In this document: in pieces, positions 1 through 7,817 of the stretch
How the letters are laid out: the number at the start of each line of letters is the position of its first letter
How positions within the stretch are numbered: position 1 is the stretch's first letter
Origin: Candidatus Bathycorpusculum sp.
GTDB lineage: Archaea > Thermoproteota > Bathyarchaeia > Bathyarchaeales > Bathycorpusculaceae
Assembly: GCA_009778385.1 (NCBI GenBank)
Contig: WRJX01000099.1
Span: 1-55,201 of the forward strand
Direction of reading: 5' to 3'
DNA length: 55,201 nt
Notes under the pieces: generated by a model
The model's input: only the letters and a program-made list of their open reading frames with translations
Database searches by the model: none
What the model was told of the DNA's origin: nothing
Position numbers and translations under genes: made by a program

Positions 1-11
1 GGGGGGGGGGG
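1..11. other. Homopolymer G run at contig start
   Basis: Eleven consecutive G residues open the window and are followed at once by AT-rich sequence. Nothing else in the window has such a run. It most likely reflects poly-G read tails or an assembly edge and not genomic DNA, so the first few bases should not be trusted. Confidence 0.7.
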
Positions 12-128
12 AATAAAACACTGTCTTTTCCAAAAAAGACACTTAAAAACATAAACGCTAAAATAATTAACCCAAAACAGGCAGGTTTAACATAACAGTT
101 TTAAGCTTAATTCGTCCAAAATTCTACG

Positions 129-626
129 ATGAAGACAACACATATAATACGCATAATGCAGCAAACAAGTGAAAATGCAAATAAAGCCTTTCACCAAGGC
201 AACTATCAAGGGGCAGTTGAATGCTACAATAAAGCATTGCATCTGTGCAGTTTACTTCCAAAAGATGTAAAGTTTGACCGAGTTAGATTTGAGGCCACTA
301 TCCATTCAGGTTTATCTGCTGCATTAGGACGACAGGGTAAACACATGGAAAGTTTTGCCGCCGCTAACAAGGCGTTGGTTTTCTTTGACCAAATAAGCGA
401 ACTAGATGCTGTGGAAACGGGCAGATACTTGATGGCACAGGTAAATCAAGGTACAGCTTTAGCCACTTTGGGATGTTTAGAGGCAGCTTTAGAAGCGTTA
501 TATAGGGCAAAGGAAGTTTTTAACCATAAAGGTTTAGACCCCACTAAGAATAAGCAATGGCTAGAAATGGTGGACGGCAATATTGCAGCAATTAACACTC
601 AAATCAAAAAACTTCAAGAAAGTTAG
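129..626 (+). CDS. TPR-repeat protein
   Basis: The 165-residue product is entirely alpha-helical in character. Its repeats fit the tetratricopeptide pattern: an N-terminal unit with 'NANKAFHQGNYQGAVECYNK' spacing (residues about 16-36), a second unit around residues 58-90 and a third around 103-132 ('LGCLEAALEALYRAKEVF'). TPR arrays bind other proteins; no catalytic residues are visible. A second in-frame ATG ten codons in is an alternative start. It lies 49 bp before the lipoate ligase gene on the same strand, so the two may be cotranscribed, although no functional link is known. The partner is unknown. Confidence 0.75.
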   Translation: MKTTHIIRIMQQTSENANKAFHQGNYQGAVECYNKALHLCSLLPKDVKFDRVRFEATIHSGLSAALGRQGKHMESFAAANKALVFFDQISELDAVETGRYLMAQVNQGTALATLGCLEAALEALYRAKEVFNHKGLDPTKNKQWLEMVDGNIAAINTQIKKLQES

Positions 627-675
627 TTACGCTTTTAACGTTGAACTTTATGGTATTATTTTGAAGTGATATTTA

Positions 676-1464
676 ATGGATACTTGGCGTTTTTTACCTT
701 TGGAGAGTCGTAGTACGGCTTGGAACATGGCTGTTGATGAGGCAATTCTGCAAGCGCGCATCGCCGAAAAAGTACCTAACACACTACGGCTTTATCGTTG
801 GAGCCCCTCTGCGGTAAGCATCGGTAGAAACCAAACCATCGAGGACCAGGTTTATCTTCAAACTGCAGAGCAACTAGGCGTAGACGTGATACGGCGTTGC
901 AGCGGCGGAGGAACGGTTTATCATGACTGCGAAGGTGAAGTCACATATAGCGTGGTCGCCAAAACTACAGACATAGGCAACACAAGTGATGTAACTAGTG
1001 TCTACTTTAAAATTTATGAGGCAATAACAGATGCTCTGCGGCTTTTAGGTGTTCCAGCGGACTTTAGCAGTGGAGATGCAAAAAATTGCCCAAATCTAAC
1101 TGTTGAGGGCAAAAAAATTTCAGGAAGCAGCCAAATCCTTTCCCGCGGCTACGTCCTACAGCATGGCACACTTCTACAAAGCGTCAACTTGGATAAAATG
1201 TTTAGACTACTTAAACTAAAAGAGGTCTCATGCACACAAGCCGCCGACATTGGGCGACAAAAAATAACCAGTATAACAGACGTATTAGGACACAAAATCA
1301 GCCCAGATACCGTTGCCAACGCATTAAAACAAGGGTTTAAAGCAATTTTAAAAATTCAACTCCAAGAAACTCCACTAACCCCCTTTGAAGAAGAGTTAGC
1401 CGATAGGTTATATAGAGAAAAGTATTCAATTAAAGAGTGGACTTTAGGCGATAAGCCTGCTTAA
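676..1464 (+). CDS. lplA: Lipoate-protein ligase A family protein (catalytic domain only)
   Basis: The 262-residue protein belongs to the BPL/LplA/LipB fold. Visible signatures are 'NMAVDEAIL' near residue 17, the nucleotide/lipoyl-binding 'RRCSGGGTVYHD' around residues 74-85, and 'EGKKISGSSQ' with the lysine expected to contact lipoyl-AMP. Known archaeal LplA proteins have this length and lack the C-terminal accessory domain of the longer bacterial enzyme. They need a separate LplB partner, and no lplB is adjacent here. The enzyme would attach lipoate to acyltransferase or GcvH-type domains. An octanoyltransferase (LipM-like) role cannot be excluded from sequence alone. Confidence 0.85.
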   Translation: MDTWRFLPLESRSTAWNMAVDEAILQARIAEKVPNTLRLYRWSPSAVSIGRNQTIEDQVYLQTAEQLGVDVIRRCSGGGTVYHDCEGEVTYSVVAKTTDIGNTSDVTSVYFKIYEAITDALRLLGVPADFSSGDAKNCPNLTVEGKKISGSSQILSRGYVLQHGTLLQSVNLDKMFRLLKLKEVSCTQAADIGRQKITSITDVLGHKISPDTVANALKQGFKAILKIQLQETPLTPFEEELADRLYREKYSIKEWTLGDKPA

Positions 1465-1477
1465 CTTACACGGTTGT

Positions 1478-2902
1478 TTACTCTTTATCTTTATGCCACT
1501 TTACACCCTGTGCGGTGTCCTCAACTATAATGCCTAATACTTTAAGTTGGGCGCGAATCAGGTCGGCTTCTTTCCAGTTTTTGGCTTTGCGTGCAGCTTC
1601 GCGCTTTTGCACAAGAGCATCTATGTCACTTGGGAGGGGTTCTTCAACTTCCACTTTACCTATTACACCAAGCACTGAGTCAAACTGCATTAAGACGCCG
1701 CCAATCTCGTTAGCTTCCTCCTTACTTACCAAATCCGCATCAAGGAGGTTGTTAATTTCTCGCACAAAATCAAAGAGTGCTGCAAGAGCTATACTGGTGT
1801 TTAAGTCATCGTTTAGGGCGTCATCAAAACAGTGTTTTACATGTTGAATGTGTATGGCTACTTTACCGTTGCTGTTTTTCCCTTCGGTATCGTGGAGTCG
1901 GCGTGCAAAGTTTTTGAGGCGATCGATTGCACTTTTAGCTGAATTTAAGCCTTCAAACGTGAAATTGAACTGCTGACGATAATGAGTAGACAAAAGTAAG
2001 TAGCGTATAACAATTGGGTCATAACCTTTCTCAAGTAAATCGCGTAAGGTGTAAAAGTTGCCAAACCGTTTGCTCATTTTTTTGCCTTCAACCTGCAAGT
2101 GCTCATTGTGCATCCAGTAACGCACGAAAACCTTGCCGGTTGCAGCCTCACTTTGTGCGATTTCATTTTCATGATGAGGAAACATATTATCGATCCCACC
2201 GCAGTGGATGTCAAAGGTTTCTCCCAAATACTTCATACTCATCGCACTGCACTCTATATGCCATCCGGGGCGGCCTTTGCCTAGCTCAGTTTCCCAGTAA
2301 GCATCACCATCCTCTGGTGTGTAGGCTTTCCAGAGAGCGAAATCTTGAACATCCTCTTTAGCATACTCGTCCTGACTTACCCTCGCACCTTCCTTAAGTT
2401 CGCCAATTTTTATGTGAGAAAGTTTACCGTAACTGGGAAATTTAGATACAGCATAATAAATTGAACCATCCTCTCCACGGTAAGCAATACCCTTTGCCTG
2501 CAGGGTTTTTATGATAGAAACCATTTCAGGCACATGGTCAGTTGCACGTGGATAAACATCAGCAGGTTCAATGTTAAGCTTAGCAATATCCTCAAAGAAA
2601 GCCTTAGCATAAAAATCTGTATACTGCCTAAGGGGCAAACCTTTTGCTTGACTACCCTTAATGGTTTTATCATCCACATCGGTAAGATTCATGATGTGAA
2701 CTACTTTAAAGCCACAATACCGCAACCAACGCTTTAACAAATCCTCAAACAAAAACGCACGAAAATTACCAATGTGAGCGTAATCATAAACGGTTGGACC
2801 ACATGTGTACATTTTCACTTCACCCTGCTTAATTGGGGCAAAGACATCTTTTTGACGTGTCAAGGTATTGAAGATACAGAAAGGAAATTGGTTTGAGGTC
2901 AC
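1478..2902 (-). CDS. cysS: Cysteinyl-tRNA synthetase
   Basis: The 474-residue class I aminoacyl-tRNA synthetase charges tRNA-Cys. The zinc/active-site start '[19 protein letters not shown]' contains the HIGH-type HIGN motif near residue 42. '[17 protein letters not shown]' lies mid-protein, and '[12 protein letters not shown]' supplies the KMSKS-type loop. The length is normal for bacterial/archaeal CysS. It is convergent with the lipoate ligase gene, only 13 bp apart, and stands alone in its orientation. Having CysS means this lineage need not use the SepRS/SepCysS route found in many methanogens. Confidence 0.97.
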   Translation of the reverse strand: MTSNQFPFCIFNTLTRQKDVFAPIKQGEVKMYTCGPTVYDYAHIGNFRAFLFEDLLKRWLRYCGFKVVHIMNLTDVDDKTIKGSQAKGLPLRQYTDFYAKAFFEDIAKLNIEPADVYPRATDHVPEMVSIIKTLQAKGIAYRGEDGSIYYAVSKFPSYGKLSHIKIGELKEGARVSQDEYAKEDVQDFALWKAYTPEDGDAYWETELGKGRPGWHIECSAMSMKYLGETFDIHCGGIDNMFPHHENEIAQSEAATGKVFVRYWMHNEHLQVEGKKMSKRFGNFYTLRDLLEKGYDPIVIRYLLLSTHYRQQFNFTFEGLNSAKSAIDRLKNFARRLHDTEGKNSNGKVAIHIQHVKHCFDDALNDDLNTSIALAALFDFVREINNLLDADLVSKEEANEIGGVLMQFDSVLGVIGKVEVEEPLPSDIDALVQKREAARKAKNWKEADLIRAQLKVLGIIVEDTAQGVKWHKDKE

Positions 2903-3111
2903 TTTCTCAGCTCAGATAAGGTTGAGCAACTTTATTATTTAAGCATTAACTTTAACTTTTAAAATGATTAGCAGTTATATTTCAAGTCAAGGTTAACTTC
3001 TATAATTTACCTTATCAGTTTCCAAGGCAATTCATGATTATTTCATGCTTAGGATAATAGTAATAGTAATAGTGTTTTTTCAGCCTCTTCTTATCAGTCA
3101 GCTAGAATTAG

Positions 3112-3822
3112 TTAGTCTTTTTTCATGGCTAACGTTTTTTGTTCTTTAGATAGTTTCTCTATTGCATATCGCAAGGCCGTTCGTGGCATAACTGTCTTAT
3201 TCTTTATAACATATGTCAGCACTTCGGAGGGGTATTTTTCTGTTGCAGCTTTTAGTAGCCAGCCATAGCCTTTCTGCACCAAATCATCAGAGTCAGTTAA
3301 GAGTAGGTCGCTTATTTTAAAGGCCTCCTGCAAGAATAGGCCCTTTCTTGCGGGAATAATCAATGTTACTGCTGCTGCGCGTTTGAACCAGCGGTTATTG
3401 GATTTTGCCCAAACCAAAAGTGTTCCTACACATTCGGGAAACTTTATCATAAAGTCGCCCACGGTGTGGTTGCAGAAACTGTCGCATTTAGCCCAGTTAT
3501 CAATGTAGCAGTCAATCCAGCGCTCAAACACGTCTAGGTCTTCTTGCTGGAATTGGTCAGCAATTTTGGGTAGCCAATTTGCAGCAATAAAAGCCTCCTC
3601 CATAACACCGGAGCAGAAAAGTTCTTCACAAAGTGCAAAAATATCGCTCTTGGATAAATTTTTGATTTGCAGCCAAGTTTTATGGCTGATTTTTCCTACT
3701 ACAGCACTTTTAACACCATAGCAGGTTATGGTTTCTTTGAAGAAACGTTTGGCACCATCTTTGGTTTGCGTGTCTGCATTAGCTTTTAATTCTTCACGAA
3801 TTTGTGCTATAATTTGGCTCAT
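3112..3822 (-). CDS. AlkD-like DNA alkylation repair protein (HEAT-like)
   Basis: About 236 residues of HEAT-like helical repeats typical of the DNA alkylation repair (AlkD/AlkC) family. Recognisable blocks are 'WAKCDSFCNHTVGDF' (residues about 112-126), 'RWFKRAAAVTLI' and 'DLVQKGYGWLLKAA' followed by 'RTALRYAIEKL'. In AlkD such tryptophan and aspartate positions line the lesion-binding groove. Family members excise or handle 3-methyl and 7-methyl purines without base flipping. I chose the ATG at 3822 (MSQII) over an upstream TTG. The exact substrate is not readable from sequence. Confidence 0.88.
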   Translation of the reverse strand: MSQIIAQIREELKANADTQTKDGAKRFFKETITCYGVKSAVVGKISHKTWLQIKNLSKSDIFALCEELFCSGVMEEAFIAANWLPKIADQFQQEDLDVFERWIDCYIDNWAKCDSFCNHTVGDFMIKFPECVGTLLVWAKSNNRWFKRAAAVTLIIPARKGLFLQEAFKISDLLLTDSDDLVQKGYGWLLKAATEKYPSEVLTYVIKNKTVMPRTALRYAIEKLSKEQKTLAMKKD

Positions 3823-3890
3823 AAACAAGAACGCGTAAGCTTGGATAAAATTGTTTTCTTTATAACTTTAAATTGAGAAGAAAAGGGTGT

Positions 3891-4184
3891 TTAGTAGTCT
3901 TCCATTTGGTAGAGGTCTAAATCTATGTTTAGGACCTTTGTGGCTGTGTTGCAGCTTTCTAGGTTGTAGAGCTGGCTTGTGGCTTTTTGTAGTTGAGTTT
4001 TTGTTATCATTTTGGTTTTCACGACACGTTTTTTAGGTGTAACAGCAACTTCCTCAGAGTTGAGGTGGACACACCTTGGTACACAAAGGTGTAAGGTGTT
4101 GTCTACAAGTTGTGGGGCAACCTCTATTTTTGCGTCGAGGTTTTCATCTATGGGGCATTTTAGTAATTCTTCTTGTTTAGTCAA
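3891..4184 (-). CDS. Unknown 97-aa protein translationally coupled to an RHH regulator
   Basis: I do not recognise this protein. It is soluble, has three cysteines in the first 38 residues ('LLKCPID', 'LHLCVPRCVHL'), a basic middle ('PKKRVVKTKMITK') and an acidic tail ending 'LDLDLYQMEDY'-like. The TTG start at 4184 lies inside the last codons of the ribbon-helix-helix gene and has a strong ribosome-binding site (GGAGGAG) 8 nt upstream, which decides the start. The 8-bp overlap makes cotranslation with the regulator nearly certain. It could be a partner or effector of that regulator. Similarity to a toxin family is not evident. Confidence 0.6.
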   Translation of the reverse strand: MTKQEELLKCPIDENLDAKIEVAPQLVDNTLHLCVPRCVHLNSEEVAVTPKKRVVKTKMITKTQLQKATSQLYNLESCNTATKVLNIDLDLYQMEDY

Positions 4185-4332
4185 CGCCGTTTCTCCTCCA
4201 AACTTCAGCGCTGATTAAATCGCGGATGGCAACTCGGATTGCTTCTGCACGGTTGGGGTAGAACCGTTCATCCACAAGCTGGTCTAAAGCTTTAATATAA
4301 GTTTCAGGTAAGTATAGAGTTATAAGTTTCAT
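4177..4332 (-). CDS. Ribbon-helix-helix (CopG/CdrS-like) transcriptional regulator
   Basis: This 51-residue protein is a minimal ribbon-helix-helix domain: beta strand 'MKLITLYLPETYIKALDQL', then 'YPNRAEAIRVAIRDLI', the helix pair of the DNA-binding dimer. It closely resembles the short archaeal RHH proteins found beside ftsZ (CdrS type), but no ftsZ is nearby. I chose the ATG at 4332 because it begins the fold and has GGGAG upstream; a longer form from 4359 is possible. It is first in a two-gene unit with the unknown 97-aa gene. An inverted repeat in its upstream region suggests autoregulation. Confidence 0.88.
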   Translation of the reverse strand: MKLITLYLPETYIKALDQLVDERFYPNRAEAIRVAIRDLISAEVWRRNGVD

Positions 4333-4360
4333 GTTATCTCGCTCCCACAATGTGAACATA

Positions 4361-4428
4361 AACCAACTATATTTTGTGGTATATACTTCTGCATATTATG
4401 TGTTAAATATGTACATAACATGTTGGTT
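4361..4428. promoter_or_regulatory. Inverted repeat flanking the promoter region of the RHH gene
   Basis: AACCAAC at 4361-4367 and its exact complement GTTGGTT at 4422-4428 bracket 54 bp of very AT-rich DNA that also contains the palindromes ATGTACAT-like 'TGTACATA' and 'AACATGTT'. The block sits between the divergent RHH and methylthiotransferase genes, where an operator for the RHH protein would be expected. The binding assignment is inference. Confidence 0.4.
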
Positions 4429-4549
4429 CTACTCCTTATAAAGTAAAATAAACAAAAAAACAAGTACATGTCAAAAACAACGATACACAACCCTCAAGTT
4501 TTTATTACTTAATGAACCATTCTACAACACTAACCTAACGTGACAACAC

Positions 4550-5827
4550 ATGAAAATAGCCATCAAAACATACGGCTGCACAGCAAACACAGCAGACACA
4601 GAAACCATAACAGCAATCCTAACAAACCACGGACACCAAATCACAAAAGACACCGAAGCAGACATCATCATTTTCAACACCTGCGCCGTAAAAGGACCAA
4701 CAGAAAACCGCATAATAAACGCCATAAAACAAACCCCAAAAACAAAAAAAATCATAATAATAGGGTGCCTACCAAAAATCAACCTAAAACGCCTCAACCA
4801 TGAAACACAACCCGACGGCATAGCAGGGCCATCAATAGGAAAAAACATAATAGAACTAGTAAACCAGGTAGCAAACGGCCAAAAAATTACAAACCTACAA
4901 ACCCAAGAAAAACCCCAGCTAACCCTACCTAAAATCAACACAAACCCAATAATAAGCATCCTACCAATCAACCTCGGCTGCCTAGGCTCATGCTCCTACT
5001 GCGCCGTCGTATTTGCCCGAGGAAAACTACAAAGCTACAACATACCCGAAATAATCCAACGCATAAAAACCGACCAAACCACCGGCGTTCACGAATTTTG
5101 GATAACATCACAAGACACCGCAGCCTACGGACGAGAAATAGGAAAAACCCTAGCAGAACTCCTCCACACAATAGGAAAAATAGAAGGCAACTTCAAAGTC
5201 AGAGTCGGCATGATGACACCTAACATGATAACAGACATGCAAACAGAACTCATAGAGGCATACAAAAACCCAAAAATCTTCAAATTCCTACATTTCCCCG
5301 TCCAAAGCGGCGATGACCAAGTGCTTAAAAAAATGCGCAGATTCTACACAACAAATGAATACAAAAAATCAGTTACAGCATTTAGAAAGGCACTTCCAGA
5401 TTTGACACTAGCAACAGACATCATCGTAGGTTTTCCAGGAGAGACAACACAGGCATTTGAGAACACACTTCAACTACTCAAAGAAATTAAACCGGACGTT
5501 ACTAACGTGTCCAAATTCTTTGCCCGACCCAAAACATTAGCAGCAGAAATCAAAGAAGACAAAGTACCCCCCGAAGAAATTAAACAAAGAAGCACCATAG
5601 CAGCGACGTTAGTTAAGCAGTTATCGTTTGAAAAAAACAAACAATGGAAAAACTGGAGCGGTGAGATTCTCATTGACGAACCAGGTAAAATGAAAGGCTC
5701 ATGGGTTGGTCGTAACTTTGCCTACAAACCTATTGTTATAAAAAGCACTCAGAATTTGCTAGGTAAAACATTGCAAGTACAGGTTATTAAGGCAACAGAA
5801 ACTTATCTTATAGGAGAAACTAAATAA
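4550..5827 (+). CDS. tRNA methylthiotransferase (archaeal MiaB/MtaB family, radical SAM)
   Basis: The 425-residue enzyme has the MTTase layout. An N-terminal UPF0004 domain has cluster cysteines in 'KTYGCTANT', 'FNTCAVKG' and 'IIGCLPK'. A radical SAM core carries 'GCLGSCSYCAV' (CxxxCxxC, residues about 143-151), and a C-terminal TRAM-like stretch follows from about residue 360. Archaeal members of this group convert t6A to ms2t6A at tRNA position 37. It is monocistronic here. The first roughly 800 bp of the coding strand is strikingly rich in A and C, whereas the last 450 bp has ordinary composition. Confidence 0.93.
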   Translation: MKIAIKTYGCTANTADTETITAILTNHGHQITKDTEADIIIFNTCAVKGPTENRIINAIKQTPKTKKIIIIGCLPKINLKRLNHETQPDGIAGPSIGKNIIELVNQVANGQKITNLQTQEKPQLTLPKINTNPIISILPINLGCLGSCSYCAVVFARGKLQSYNIPEIIQRIKTDQTTGVHEFWITSQDTAAYGREIGKTLAELLHTIGKIEGNFKVRVGMMTPNMITDMQTELIEAYKNPKIFKFLHFPVQSGDDQVLKKMRRFYTTNEYKKSVTAFRKALPDLTLATDIIVGFPGETTQAFENTLQLLKEIKPDVTNVSKFFARPKTLAAEIKEDKVPPEEIKQRSTIAATLVKQLSFEKNKQWKNWSGEILIDEPGKMKGSWVGRNFAYKPIVIKSTQNLLGKTLQVQVIKATETYLIGETK

Positions 5828-5969
5828 CATTTAGAAACCAACGATTTATGGGAGCTTTCGTATTCCAAGAATCCTCAACCAGCCCTGAGGCTAAAACAGA
5901 ACTAAAAACCGTTGTGAATGTTCCACTTATGAAAAAGAAAAGCAACATAGAGACTAAAAATTTATTCAT
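5820..5969 (-). pseudogene. Truncated copy of the 5' end of the neighbouring Kelch gene
   Basis: The 49-codon frame starts MNKFLVSMLLFFFISGTF and continues with 'ASGLVEDSWNTK', nearly matching the first 40 residues of the Kelch gene that starts at 7185 (MNKFVFFMLLFFFIAGTF, 'ASGLVEDSWNTK'). Similarity then stops and the frame ends in unrelated sequence overlapping the methylthiotransferase stop. Its ATG overlaps the last codons of the decayed Kelch gene. It therefore looks like the stump of a second, tandem Kelch gene deleted after its signal peptide. Whether the stump is translated is unknown. Confidence 0.75.
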
Positions 5970-7185
5970 ACTTATCCCTCTTGCTTCTTTTTCTGCCTCT
6001 TAAATAGAAAAATAATGCTGTTGTAACAACAACATCTGCAGTTAGAACTATTGTAACCGTAACAGGTTCAGTTAAAAAGGCTTAGAAGTAGAAGGTTCAG
6101 AAGATAAAGGCGTAGAACTGTAGCCAATTGGTACATATTGTTCATTTACAGCAGTAGGCACAAAGGGTTGAGAAGGGTAGTGTATGTATATTAATTCACC
6201 ATTAGGTCCTGTTGGTGTAGGTCGTTTTTCGGGTACATTTTCCCAGCTTAGATCAAGAATTCCACCGATTATGTATAAAACGTCATCAACAATAGCCATA
6301 CCAAAATGTGTTCTAGCTGTAGGCATAACTTCAGCAGAGGCCCAAGTATCCCCTACAGGATCATAAACTCGATTAGTAGGCAAAGCATCAAAAATGCTGG
6401 CAGTCATGATTCCTAAAACATAGACTCTTTTAGGAGCATAAACACCAGTTGTCGCCCCGGCCCCACCAGAACACAGCAAAAACTCAGACTCAGCACCCTC
6501 ACTCCATACATCAGTTTTTGGATCATAAATCATAACGTACGTATGATATAGATCTCTTGCAGGGACATCTTGTGGAAGATAAGTGACTATTATTTTGTTA
6601 TCCACCACGGCTGAATGTTGAGGTAATAAGAGGTTGAGGCATACGGGTTTTAGTTATCCATGAATCAGTAGCAGGATTATACATAAATAAATCATAACTA
6701 GTTAAGACAAAAATTTTCCCATCTACAACGTGTGCTTTTAAAAAGGAATCGTTAAACGGCATAGCAGTTTTAGCGCTCCAACTATCTGTAGCTATATCAT
6801 AAACCTCATTTGTTCCACATAATCCATTAGGTCCTGCTCCACCTATGCAGTAAATTTTACCTTGATAGGCAGCTATGGCAAAACTAGCCCTAGGTGCAAG
6901 CATAGGTTCCAAAGTAACCCAAGTATCAGTCACAGGATCATAACACTCATTAGTACCAACCCCAAAATTTGTATAACCATCATATAACACAGGGGCATAC
7001 CCACCAATAGCGTAAATTTTGCCATCAACAGCAACAACCCCCAAATCATACCTCGCCTGATTCATGGAAGTTTTTGTATTCCAAGAATCCTCAACCAGCC
7101 CTGATGCTGAAACGGGATTAAATGATATTGCGAATGTCCCGGCTATGAAAAAGAAAAGTAACATGAAAAAAACAAATTTATTCAC
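5962..7185 (-). pseudogene. Kelch-repeat surface protein, frameshifted twice
   Basis: Reading from 7185, a signal peptide (MNKFVFFMLLFFFIAGTF) is followed by Kelch repeats such as 'VVAVDGKIYAIGGYAP', 'IAAYQGKIYCIGGAGPNG' and 'AHVVDGKIFVLTSY' until a stop at 6598. The propeller continues in another frame from about 6630 ('SAVVDNKIIVTYLP', 'MAIVDDVLYIIGGIL') to 6072. A third frame from about 6085 to 5962 encodes the expected membrane anchor (TEPVTVTIVLTADVVVTTAL) and basic tail 'RGRKRSKRDK'. One base must be skipped near 6625 and a -1 change made in an A5 run near 6076. Intact, it would be an exported, C-terminally anchored beta-propeller. True decay and sequencing error both remain possible. 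Confidence 0.8.
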
Positions 7186-7524
7186 AGACCATCATAGTTG
7201 TCTATTTTATTTTTCATTTATAAGAGTTTTGAAATTTTAACTAAAGCACAGAATTATAATATAATTGCAGATCATGCCATAGAAGGTTTTATGGAAAAGT
7301 CCGAAGTTTTTTCAGCTTGCAAACTGCCAAAACACAGTTACAATATACGCAATATTGCAACTATATACCAGTTAATGTCAAACACCAATTCACCCTGCAA
7401 TCAACATTTCAACGAATTTCCACACCCCACTGCCCCATAGTTAATCCTTTTTCCAAGAATTAGGTATAATACGCTATTCTTGTCAGTTTCATGAGTTCAT
7501 GACTGTTTTTTCTGCAAGCCTTAA

Positions 7525-7785
7525 ACTCAAAACATCCTCATAAGGAGGTTTTTAGTTGGAGTTAGGGCTGATGCAAGAAAAGTTCGCTTTGTACATCACA
7601 GAGTACATGGCAACGCTGACTTGCCCGACTCTGATAAGAACTGGGCCATTGAATCAACAAACCCAACACTTTCTAATCTTATCACAATTGCTCTCATAGC
7701 AGTTGTACTTATGACAATCGTAACAGTTGCAATAACAATAACCTTAACAGTCAAACGAATACAAGTTTTTCCAAAAAAAAAATAA
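7525..7785 (+). pseudogene. Orphan C-terminal membrane anchor of a surface protein
   Basis: An open frame without any ATG, GTG or TTG runs from 7525 to a stop at 7783-7785. It encodes a polar stretch ('DLPDSDKNWAIESTNP') followed by one strong transmembrane segment (NLITIALIAVVLMTIVTVAI) and the tail 'VKRIQVFPKKK'. That arrangement is the usual end of the exported proteins in this window. With no head domain it is best read as a remnant. An AAGGAGGT motif upstream precedes a TTG in a different frame. An ATG-started frame at 7198-7440 nearby (80 aa) shows no features and I do not support it. Confidence 0.6.
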
Positions 7786-7794
7786 AAAAGAAAA
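7773..7794 (-). terminator. T-rich terminator of the PQQ-propeller gene
   Basis: On the minus strand the sequence after the 7818 stop is an almost unbroken T tract (A10 and A6/A4 runs on the plus strand). Such T-rich tracts are sufficient for intrinsic termination by archaeal RNA polymerase. Confidence 0.55.
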
Positions 7795-7817
7795 GGTTTG
7801 GTGTAGATTTGTGTTGT

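Noticed and set aside
3058-3075. TAATAG short tandem repeat
   Set aside because: Only about three units in AT-rich intergenic DNA; no sign of function.
4522-4971. 149-codon minus-strand frame opposite the methylthiotransferase gene
   Set aside because: It is antisense to a firmly identified radical SAM gene and arises from that gene's A/C-rich codon bias; its Trp/Phe/Val-rich product has no family pattern.
7198-7440. 80-codon plus-strand frame
   Set aside because: No ribosome-binding site, domain or coherent composition; lies among surface-gene remnants.
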